31,900 nucleotides of DNA, from positions 1 through 31,900 of IMG/VR virus record IMGVR_UViG_3300020214_000071, one strand, 5' to 3'. Every line of letters starts with the position of its first letter. Position 1 is the first letter of the stretch. The position numbers were made by a program, and so were the translations under genes. The notes beneath the pieces were generated by a model that made no database searches, was not told where the DNA came from, and saw nothing but the letters and a program-made list of their open reading frames with translations. This DNA is from a virus. Positions 7,248 through 15,045 of the stretch are shown here, in pieces.

Positions 7248-10200
7248 ATGCCACGCTTAAATAAACAACTTAAATCCGCGTTAGGGGCATCCACCACCCA
7301 GTCACTGTCTTATAATGGCACTGTCATTCACTGGGATGCGAATGCTCCGGTGAATTCGCTTGTCAATACGCCCATTCTCGGCCGTCATGCCGTCTGGTTA
7401 AATGATTGGACTCTCGTCTTTGAGTCAAGTCAGTCAGGAAGTGCGCGTCTCTACACATATGATACGCGCACGGGCGTGTCTGCGCAAGTCTCGGCCTCAG
7501 GTGCGGATCGTCTTTATGCGGGGGGAGATGTTTGGGCGGCGTGGACATCGAGCGGAGGTTATCGCGACTCGTTAGGACGGTCGCATGCTGACTATGCTTC
7601 TGTTGCCGTAGACGATACCGGCACGGTATTGATAATTTTAGATAGAAATACTGATACGGGACTTGGCTATCTCACCAAAGATGCGAATATTAATGCGCCG
7701 GTAGTTATTACCTATGATCCAATCACCACCGCACATGTACGGAATGGGGTGGTGGTTTACGTCGCAAATGATGTCTTGAATCGCTATGTTATTGACACCG
7801 GAAAGTTTGCATCAATTTATGTTCCGGTATCGTTGACGCAAAACGATGGGGACTGGGTGCTGGGATTTCATCCAAACGGGCTAGGGTTGGTGGTCTTTGA
7901 GTTTGGCAAACTATATGGATATAGAGTAAATTTTCAGAAGAATATTGAGTTTAATGGCGACATTCGCGTGTCGGATACCGGCAGTATCACGGTGGTCACT
8001 AGCACCGGACCAGAAGAGCAGCCCAGAGAACTTCGTAAATATACGGTTGACCCGTCTATTGACACTTCTTATTATTTATGTTCAACTAACGATAATCTTC
8101 GTACTGTAAGTATTACTGCGCCTCCAGACACCTCGGTGATTGGGTCGGATGTGATTACGATAGGCCGCAATCCAGATGGTGAAGGTCAGGGATTTGCAAA
8201 AGTTATTACGAGTCACGACTGGTTCAACGAGGAGGGTGGGAACCATATTCGTGGCGCGTGGCAATATGATATCACGGCGGTTGTGGCGCAAGTGGGATCC
8301 GATGGTAGTGGGTATGTGTCGGTCAAAGATTCGCAGGGGAATGTGTGGGTGGGATCTGAAGTGGCCCACGGAATACATTGTGTGGCAATTCGACCCGATC
8401 CCACAACATCGAGTGGTGCGCCGTTGTGGGAAGTTACGTGGGTGCGCGGCGCGGCCAGTTCGTATGGGGTAGGCCGGTCGTATGCACGTATTATATTAGA
8501 CGACACACTAACCCCCGTGGGGTCGCTACTTGAAAGTGGAAACATTGCATTTGGGTCACAGGGGTTTTTGGACCTTGATGACGACGGCGAACCCATTCCT
8601 ACAGATGAAAATCAATACGCGTGGTACGGGTACGTCACTATTGGATTGGCGACGACTCGGGGCGACTGGACGATAGGGCAAGACGCGTCTCCAACCGTAC
8701 AAACTGATCGTTTGATTGCGTGGAATGCGGCAACACAAAAAGCGTACGTTGTGTGGAATGGATACACTAATGCACAATCTCGACTCGCGCTTGAATACGA
8801 TGTGAACGATCTTCCTTTTCCTGTAGTAGTTCCGGCGGGGCGGTCGTCTAAAGTTGTATTTTCGCAATTTTTGCCTATAGGACAAGTCGACGTTGAGATA
8901 GGAACGACGCCGGGAATTCTGGCACCGCCGTTGCCGATACCGTCACCGTCGTCCACTGTGCCTGTTAGTATTACTCCGTCCGAATTAAAAAGTAATACAC
9001 GAGTATTCCGTCAGCCTCAGAGCATTCCCCCTACCGCTAAAGTGTTAATGGCTGCCGCACGATCCTCATCCCCCACCGTCCCGTCTTTGTCTGCGGCGAT
9101 CGCGGCGGGTGGTGCGGTGGCGGCCACGTTATTTGGGTCGGGGTCCAAAACAATGGAAGAAGAGGCGCCGGCGTATAATCCGCAATATCCATATAATACG
9201 GTGCTAATGGAATCGGAATCTGGGCACCTTATTGAAGTAGATGATTCTCCGGGCGCGGAGCGAGTGCATGTTTATCATCGCACGGGGTCGCACATTGAAA
9301 TGCGACCCGACGGCGGGGTCAAGTATAAGACCGTTAAAAAACGTCAAGACATTACCATCGGCGATAATGAGGTATATGTTGCGGGTGACTGGAATATTGT
9401 TGTTGAGGGAGGGTATACATTACACGTACGCAAAGGGGAGTTAGTGATTGACGCCAAAGATGGCGCGGCGTTTAATGTCAAGGGAAATTTGAAAATTTCT
9501 GCGGATGCGATCGAGATGAAGGCCTCGAAGAAGATTTTTTTAAATTCTCCACAGGTGGATATCGGGGGCATGTCTCCGGGGGGAATGCCTATGATGTCGA
9601 TTCCAACCGGAATTGCCCCGTATCCGGCACTGTCGATTCCGCCTATATTTGTACCAATAGTAAAAATGCCTTTGGGTGCGCTTGGTCAACAAAGTATGAG
9701 CGGATTGTCAAAACAAATCAAAGACGGAAAGATTACACCAGCGGCTGCACAAACACAAATGGCTCAAATTCTTGCTAATACTGCGGTGGATGCGGCGGGA
9801 GAACCGGCGTTCTCCACATTGACGGAACAGCCCAGTGAACTCCCCCTGTCCAATCCAAAATTGTATAGCTCGGCGGCGGTCCTCGCGTCTTTGGGTGCTG
9901 GTGTCGCGACCCCATTAATATATGCTAAGTTGCGAGGACGTACATTGGACACCCCAGACGATGTGAGTGGGGAGAGTTATAGTGCGCATACTAATCTTAG
10001 TGTCGAATTGGGTGACTACTCCGCATCCGCAAAAACGTCGCCTGGAAAAGCCGTACAATCCGATATCACACCCCCCGACCCCGAACCCAGGCCACGATAT
10101 GCGTTTAATTTGCCTTCCGGAGGAAATGTTCGGTGCACGACCGGTAGTAATGTGATGGAGGGCATCAACACAAAGTTCACTGAAGATTTGGAACTAGGAA

Positions 10201-10895
10201 TGACTGTTACGGTGGACGGAACTGATGCGGTAATTGAATCGATTGCGTCCGATACGTCGGTAATATTGACGGCGCCGTGGCCGGCAGAAACTCGGTCAAG
10301 TACGTTGCAGGTATATCGTCTTCGTCCAATGCAAGAATTTTTTGGTAAGTTTAAATATAAAGATACTGACATGTTGGGTCATAGTGGACTGCGACTAGCC
10401 GATATGATGGTGAATTTTACAAGTCCGGTTATTGAGGTGCCTCAAATTAATGCGACGATGTTGTCGAGTAGCACAGGAAGCGCGAGCGAAGAGGGAGAAT
10501 GTGGAAATCCAGATCCTACAGTACAAGACCCAGGCATTGTAGGATTCTATGATCCATCGCTCCATAATTTGACAACCGTACGAGGCGCCGGAGAATGGGT
10601 GGAATATGTCGTGAATCAACTAGGACCAGAATGGGGTCACGTTACAAAAACTTCTGGTCAAAATCAATGGAATGGACATGCCGTGGATGCTATTATGTAT
10701 CACAGCCCCACGCCGCTGTATAATGGAAAGTCGTATCAAGTTGTTGATATCATCAACGACGCTCCAAATAGTAATGAACCAAATGCGATTGTTAATCCTA
10801 AACCACAATTTGTGCCGGTGTGTGCTCCGGAGGCGGGGCCACGATGGGGAGGTAAAATCAATGCTAGAGGTTCTGGAGGCCGACGCGGCGAATGA
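7248..10895 (+). CDS. Giant spike protein: propeller-like N-terminus, gp5-type needle domain and novel C-terminal domains
   Basis: The protein has 1215 residues. Residues 1-560 are rich in short Trp/Gly/Asp beta segments (HAVWLNDWTLVFESS, GDWVLGFHPNGLG, VYVANDVLNRYVID), suggesting a beta-propeller or similar. Residues about 560-640 form a Pro/Ser/Ala-rich linker. Residues about 644-770 are clearly the gp5 C-terminal spike: YNTVLMESESGHLIEVDD, SPGAERVHVYHRTGSHIEM, RPDGGVKYKTV, then repeated short strands to SPQVDIGG. After a further Ala-rich linker, residues about 955-1030 hold a beta domain (NVRCTTGSNVMEGINTKF) of a type recurring in other proteins here. The last about 90 residues (WVEYVVNQLGPEWGHVTK, QWNGHAVDAIMYH, YQVVDIINDAPN) form a domain I cannot name. 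No lysozyme domain is visible, unlike T4 gp5. The ATG follows the OB-domain stop by one base. Confidence 0.75.
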   Translation: MPRLNKQLKSALGASTTQSLSYNGTVIHWDANAPVNSLVNTPILGRHAVWLNDWTLVFESSQSGSARLYTYDTRTGVSAQVSASGADRLYAGGDVWAAWTSSGGYRDSLGRSHADYASVAVDDTGTVLIILDRNTDTGLGYLTKDANINAPVVITYDPITTAHVRNGVVVYVANDVLNRYVIDTGKFASIYVPVSLTQNDGDWVLGFHPNGLGLVVFEFGKLYGYRVNFQKNIEFNGDIRVSDTGSITVVTSTGPEEQPRELRKYTVDPSIDTSYYLCSTNDNLRTVSITAPPDTSVIGSDVITIGRNPDGEGQGFAKVITSHDWFNEEGGNHIRGAWQYDITAVVAQVGSDGSGYVSVKDSQGNVWVGSEVAHGIHCVAIRPDPTTSSGAPLWEVTWVRGAASSYGVGRSYARIILDDTLTPVGSLLESGNIAFGSQGFLDLDDDGEPIPTDENQYAWYGYVTIGLATTRGDWTIGQDASPTVQTDRLIAWNAATQKAYVVWNGYTNAQSRLALEYDVNDLPFPVVVPAGRSSKVVFSQFLPIGQVDVEIGTTPGILAPPLPIPSPSSTVPVSITPSELKSNTRVFRQPQSIPPTAKVLMAAARSSSPTVPSLSAAIAAGGAVAATLFGSGSKTMEEEAPAYNPQYPYNTVLMESESGHLIEVDDSPGAERVHVYHRTGSHIEMRPDGGVKYKTVKKRQDITIGDNEVYVAGDWNIVVEGGYTLHVRKGELVIDAKDGAAFNVKGNLKISADAIEMKASKKIFLNSPQVDIGGMSPGGMPMMSIPTGIAPYPALSIPPIFVPIVKMPLGALGQQSMSGLSKQIKDGKITPAAAQTQMAQILANTAVDAAGEPAFSTLTEQPSELPLSNPKLYSSAAVLASLGAGVATPLIYAKLRGRTLDTPDDVSGESYSAHTNLSVELGDYSASAKTSPGKAVQSDITPPDPEPRPRYAFNLPSGGNVRCTTGSNVMEGINTKFTEDLELGMTVTVDGTDAVIESIASDTSVILTAPWPAETRSSTLQVYRLRPMQEFFGKFKYKDTDMLGHSGLRLADMMVNFTSPVIEVPQINATMLSSSTGSASEEGECGNPDPTVQDPGIVGFYDPSLHNLTTVRGAGEWVEYVVNQLGPEWGHVTKTSGQNQWNGHAVDAIMYHSPTPLYNGKSYQVVDIINDAPNSNEPNAIVNPKPQFVPVCAPEAGPRWGGKINARGSGGRRGE

Positions 10896-10912
10896 CTCCG
10901 TAGTTTTCCCGA

Positions 10913-10951
10913 GCGTATAATTTAATGTATCGCTGACTAAATACAAAGATG
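10913..10951 (+). promoter_or_regulatory. 39-bp leader, copy A (TATAAT plus CTAAATA), upstream of the M15 peptidase gene
   Basis: This segment and 12642-12680 match at about 31 of 39 positions, ending in each case at the ATG. Both contain a perfect sigma70-like -10 TATAAT (here 10916-10921) and a GACTAAATAC block (CTAAATA at 10937-10943) that ends five bases before the start codon. No Shine-Dalgarno sequence is visible between the motif and the ATG. Confidence 0.55.
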
Positions 10952-12649
10952 CCATCTCCCGACGTTAGTGGAAAGAAAAAATTTGCGTTTCGTGACGTGC
11001 GGGACGCCGCCGAGCTATTAGAATCTGGTCGCCCCCCGAAATCGTTGAGTTTTTTGAAGAATAATCCGGTGTCGACAAAACTGTCGAAACTGAAAAATAA
11101 ACTCAGCGGAAAGGTTTCCGGGCTTTCCGGAAAGGTTCCCCAAGCATTAAAATCCCAAGCTGTGGCGGCTGGTGCAACCGCTGCACTAGGACCGGTCGGG
11201 GCGGCGTTAGCAGGAAAGGTGCTTGGAAAGTTCAAATTACCTGGCGGAAAAAAACTTACGGGTGGACTGAGCACCGTAACAAAAGCAGTTGGCGCCGCGG
11301 CGCTGGGCGTGGCAATTGTTGAAGAATTAGATCCAGAAAAAATTCGACGCCCACTGACGGAGGGGTTATCTGCGTCTGCGAGCGCCGCGGCAAAAGCATT
11401 GTCGGAAACAGTGGCCAAGTCAGTGGCACAATCGCTGATATCTGGAGTCCCGATTGGTGCAGGTCTCCCTACTTTACCTCGCGCATTCAAAACGGCGGCG
11501 GCACTGGTCCATTCTCCTCGGTTTTTTAATCCACGAGGAACCGCATATACACTAGACGACAAAGAAAAAACAATCGCACACCAAGCCGTTCGACACGTGA
11601 TTATTAGCACCCCAGACGAACGGTTGTACCCACAAGCCGGCTTGTTGGAAGATGAACTGATGTACCGGCTAACACTGTTGGCAGAAAATGTATACGCACC
11701 CACCAATACACACGCACAGGCGCAAGGATTTGGATCGGTATCTATTTTGGAAGGGTTTCGCGCCGAAACTACAGGTACATCACCACACGAGCGAGGAGAG
11801 GCAATAGACGTTACGTTAGGTGATGGTTCGTTGGCGGTTGCGTCAAATTTATATACGTTGGCACAATGGATGCGCGATCATATTTTATATGATCAACTAA
11901 TACTATGCTATGATATTTCGGGTAAAGGTCAGGCGTGGATTCACGTGTCGTTTAGTATTGACGCACGACGCCGTCAAGTGCTCACCAAAACATTTAATGA
12001 TACATTTGTCGATGGGTTGCACGTATATCAACCAAATACAGGCACAGACACACAAGCCACTCAAAATATTGCTACAGGAACCGAATTATTACAGACGTTA
12101 TCGGAGCGTCAACAGCGACTACAGCCGGTGGGTCTAGATACAGAACTTCCGCAACAACTCCCGGCCAGTATTTTTAGTAGTATTGAGGGGGGGTGTGCGG
12201 CTGTGGTGTTTCCCCCGCCCGGCACAGATCCTACCAATCCCTATTATTGGGAATTGCCTGCGGGAATTAGCATTGATCCCGAATACTTGCGGGCGACTAT
12301 TCGCCAAGACATTCTCAATGATCCGCTGTTGGGAATGGACATTGCGACAGAGGCCGGTCGTCGGGCGCTGTCATGTCCGGACGAACCTTTTAGGGTAGAG
12401 GACTGGGTTGCGTATTCTTCCAAGCCCGATCAATTAAGTGACGGTCGGTGGGTAATTGGATGGCAAGGCTATTTCTTGGCCCGACTGGAAAACTTGTATA
12501 TCACCGCATGTGGTAATACAGAATCCGCAGATCCCCGCCGCGCCAGTGATGCGCACGTTATTTCGTCTCGATGGACCAATAATTGGCCGTGTAATGGGGG
12601 AACGGGGGGAGGGAAAGGTGCACCGCCTCCTCCCCCACCGAGCATATAA
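10949..12649 (+). CDS. Tail-associated M15-type peptidase (putative peptidoglycan endopeptidase)
   Basis: The protein has 566 residues. Residues 1-180 are basic, then Gly/Ala/Lys-rich (LSGKVSGLSGKVPQALKSQA), without a recognisable fold. Residues about 200-350 contain the peptidase: SPHERGEAIDV gives zinc ligands H280 and D287, and WIHVSF gives H332. These match the HxxxxxxD and WxH motifs of the M15 D-Ala-D-Ala peptidase family. The C-terminal part (LPAGISIDPEYLRATIRQD, then WVIGWQGYFLARLENLY) is unrecognised and ends in a Gly/Pro tail (GAPPPPPPSI). Following the spike genes, which lack a lysozyme domain, this is a good candidate for the cell-wall opening enzyme. Substrate is inferred from family only. 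Confidence 0.7.
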   Translation: MPSPDVSGKKKFAFRDVRDAAELLESGRPPKSLSFLKNNPVSTKLSKLKNKLSGKVSGLSGKVPQALKSQAVAAGATAALGPVGAALAGKVLGKFKLPGGKKLTGGLSTVTKAVGAAALGVAIVEELDPEKIRRPLTEGLSASASAAAKALSETVAKSVAQSLISGVPIGAGLPTLPRAFKTAAALVHSPRFFNPRGTAYTLDDKEKTIAHQAVRHVIISTPDERLYPQAGLLEDELMYRLTLLAENVYAPTNTHAQAQGFGSVSILEGFRAETTGTSPHERGEAIDVTLGDGSLAVASNLYTLAQWMRDHILYDQLILCYDISGKGQAWIHVSFSIDARRRQVLTKTFNDTFVDGLHVYQPNTGTDTQATQNIATGTELLQTLSERQQRLQPVGLDTELPQQLPASIFSSIEGGCAAVVFPPPGTDPTNPYYWELPAGISIDPEYLRATIRQDILNDPLLGMDIATEAGRRALSCPDEPFRVEDWVAYSSKPDQLSDGRWVIGWQGYFLARLENLYITACGNTESADPRRASDAHVISSRWTNNWPCNGGTGGGKGAPPPPPPSI

Positions 12650-12680
12650 TCTAATGCGGCGTTGACTAAATACGAACATG
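12642..12680 (+). promoter_or_regulatory. 39-bp leader, copy B, upstream of gp25
   Basis: Second copy of the duplicated leader (see 10913-10951). TATAAT lies at 12645-12650 and overlaps the TAA stop of the peptidase gene. CTAAATA at 12666-12672 ends five bases before the gp25 ATG at 12678. Confidence 0.55.
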
Positions 12681-13088
12681 GCAGCTCAAATCCTGTACAG
12701 CGATTTTGACATTTCGTTTCTTCCGGATCCGATTACGGCGGATTTAATGAAGGTAGAAAATGAAGAATCGATTAAACAATCGCTACGGGTATTAGTATTA
12801 ACGTCGCTCGGGGAGCGCGTGTTTCAACCGGGATTGGGGGGCACCGTCAATCGCATGTTGTTTGAGCCGTTAGATACAGTTACTACAACGGTGCTAGTTA
12901 AAAATATTGGCGATACAATTCGTCAATTTGAACCTCGGGTAGAACTGCAATACATTGACGTGTTTTTTGATAAAAAACCCACAGGGGAATACTTGGAGCC
13001 GCATACAGTATGGATTGAAATTGCAGTCACGGTATTAAATTTGCCAAATCTTATTACAACTGGCGTTTTGTTGCGCCGCTTACGGTAA
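12678..13088 (+). CDS. gp25: Baseplate wedge protein gp25
   Basis: This 136-residue protein is near T4 gp25 (132). It has YSDFDISFLPDPITADLMKV, then NEESIKQSLRVLVLTSLGER, VFQPGLGGTVNRMLFEPLD and IRQFEPRVEL. The ordered pattern 'D.d..f......gD...v....ai.qs...ll.t..GER.f.p..G......LFe' followed by a conserved EPR motif is the GPW/gp25 family, the sheath-initiating inner wedge protein conserved in contractile injection systems. It lies eight bases before gp6, its direct partner in the wedge. Confidence 0.92.
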   Translation: MAAQILYSDFDISFLPDPITADLMKVENEESIKQSLRVLVLTSLGERVFQPGLGGTVNRMLFEPLDTVTTTVLVKNIGDTIRQFEPRVELQYIDVFFDKKPTGEYLEPHTVWIEIAVTVLNLPNLITTGVLLRRLR

Positions 13089-13095
13089 CGCACAT

Positions 13096-15039
13096 ATGGA
13101 CACTACCTCCAATATTCAAATTGTTCCGCTTGATTTTGATACCATTCGCGCAGATCTTAAACGATATCTTCAAGCCCAGACCGAGTTTCAAGATTATAAC
13201 TTTGAAGGGTCCTCGCTGTCGTTATTATTGGATATTTTGGCGTATGATGCGTATTATCACGGATGGTATACAAATTTTGCCGTCAATGAAGTATTCTTGC
13301 AGACCGCACAAGTTCGTAACTCTGTCGTGGCCGCGGCCAAACAGGTGGGATATATTCCTCGGTCGGTGACCGGATCTACCGCAGAAGTTGATGTTACTGT
13401 AAATGATGTGGAACCTGAAGAAGGCACGCTGTTATTACCCAAGTATGCGTCATTTCAATCAAATGTTTCTGGCACGGTGTTTACGTTTTATACATTAAAC
13501 GACGCCCTTATTTACCCGAATGGCAACACCAACGTAACATTTACTGGCGTACAACTTCGCGAAGGCACCTTACTGACACAAACCTACGATATTACGTCAA
13601 CTAATTATTCGGATACGGGTACCGTATTACGTGTATTAAATCAAAATGTAGACACCACCACCATTAGTGTGACCGTCACTCCCCCCTCTTCTCCGATCGC
13701 ATACCTATATACACGGGCCACTTCTGCGGTGGCGGTTAATGCGACTTCTAATGTGTATTTTTTGTTTGAAACAACCGCTGGTGATTATGAGATTCAATTT
13801 GGGGACGGCCGGCTTGGTCGAAATTTAAATATCGGACAACAAGTTATTATCACCTATTTGGATTCGCGAGGTTCCGCCAGTTCTGGAGCCAATACGTTTG
13901 TGTATACCGGTAACGCATTAGGTACGGTTAGTCAAACAAGCAATGTATCGACGACACTCAGTAATGTAAATATTCCGTCGTATGGGGGTGCGCCCAGAGA
14001 AAGTATTGAAAGTATTAAACGGTTGGCGCCAAATATCTATCAAACGCAGGGTCGGATTGTAACGCCAGACGATGCTCGCGTCATACTATTGTCGGAGGTT
14101 ACTGGAATTGATTCTCTTACTATTTGGGGGGGAGAGGACAACGATCCCCCGACATACGGTAAAATGTTTGTGTGTCTCAAACCGATTAATGCCGAACGAT
14201 TTGGTCCCACCCAAAAAGCGCAAATTATCAAAAATGTGTTGCGCCCAAAGGCGTCCCCAACGCTGTCGTTTGAAACGGTCGATCCAGATTACATTTATTT
14301 GGTAACGGATTCGGAAGTTCGGTATACATCTGCGTCGACGGCGCTGTCAATTCAAGAACTACAACAGACCGTCAGCACGGCCATTCAAAATTATGCCACT
14401 CAATATCTGGGTCAATTTGGTTCATATTTTCGGTATTCTCAATTGTCGCGGATTATCGACACCGCCGAAATTAGTATTCAAAGTAATATGTCAACCGTGT
14501 TGTTAGAAAAGAAATTTCGGGTCAACGCAGGAGTCGCGAATTATACGTTAAATTTTGCCAATCCATTATTTGCGCCCGGAACGACCGTCGGTATTGGTGG
14601 ATATGCAAACGCCACCGGTGTAATATCCGTTAGTAGTAAAATTGGCACTCAAACGTTTTCGCACATCGATGAATTTGGGTTTGTGCAGAAATTTTGTTGG
14701 GTCGAAAATGAGGGAACGGCGCTGCATGTGTATAAAACGGATGCGAACAACACTTCAATAACAATAAAATCCAACGTGGGGTCGGTGGATTTTGCCGCCG
14801 GCGTTGTGACGTTTACAAATTTTTCTCCCAGAGCAATTACTACCAATTTAATTAATGAATTGCGTATTCGCGCTATCCCGTTGAACTCAGACGTTGCCCC
14901 AAACCGAAGTCAAATTATTCTACTGCCGTCCGGTAATATCAAGATAACGATGGTAGAAGATTTATTGAATCGTCGTAATACCACTACAGGCCGCAGCAAC
15001 TTTGTGGGGCAACTAGGGTTTGGGTCATTCGGAGCGTAG
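13096..15039 (+). CDS. gp6: Baseplate wedge protein gp6
   Basis: This 647-residue protein is close to T4 gp6 (660). The N-terminus (IRADLKRYLQAQTEFQDYNF and LSLLLDILAYDAYYHGWYTN) matches the baseplate J/gp6 family opening. EIQFGDGRLGRNLNIGQQVI, PRESIESIKRLAPNIYQTQG and YGKMFVCLKPINAERF are further gp6 signatures. The protein forms the inner baseplate ring with gp25 and gp7. The gp7-like gene follows after six bases. No unusual feature is seen. Confidence 0.92.
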   Translation: MDTTSNIQIVPLDFDTIRADLKRYLQAQTEFQDYNFEGSSLSLLLDILAYDAYYHGWYTNFAVNEVFLQTAQVRNSVVAAAKQVGYIPRSVTGSTAEVDVTVNDVEPEEGTLLLPKYASFQSNVSGTVFTFYTLNDALIYPNGNTNVTFTGVQLREGTLLTQTYDITSTNYSDTGTVLRVLNQNVDTTTISVTVTPPSSPIAYLYTRATSAVAVNATSNVYFLFETTAGDYEIQFGDGRLGRNLNIGQQVIITYLDSRGSASSGANTFVYTGNALGTVSQTSNVSTTLSNVNIPSYGGAPRESIESIKRLAPNIYQTQGRIVTPDDARVILLSEVTGIDSLTIWGGEDNDPPTYGKMFVCLKPINAERFGPTQKAQIIKNVLRPKASPTLSFETVDPDYIYLVTDSEVRYTSASTALSIQELQQTVSTAIQNYATQYLGQFGSYFRYSQLSRIIDTAEISIQSNMSTVLLEKKFRVNAGVANYTLNFANPLFAPGTTVGIGGYANATGVISVSSKIGTQTFSHIDEFGFVQKFCWVENEGTALHVYKTDANNTSITIKSNVGSVDFAAGVVTFTNFSPRAITTNLINELRIRAIPLNSDVAPNRSQIILLPSGNIKITMVEDLLNRRNTTTGRSNFVGQLGFGSFGA

Positions 15040-15045
15040 GTACTT

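Noticed and set aside
6863-10895. Sequencing frameshift splitting one gp5 gene in two
   Set aside because: The OB part ends in a TAG followed by one base and an ATG. The next protein begins with a long domain unrelated to lysozyme, so a real split with domain replacement is simpler. A read-level check would settle it.
10864-11706. 280-residue minus-strand frame opposite the M15 peptidase
   Set aside because: It is opposite the clear peptidase frame, Ser/Ala-rich from antisense codons, and its direction conflicts with the whole block.
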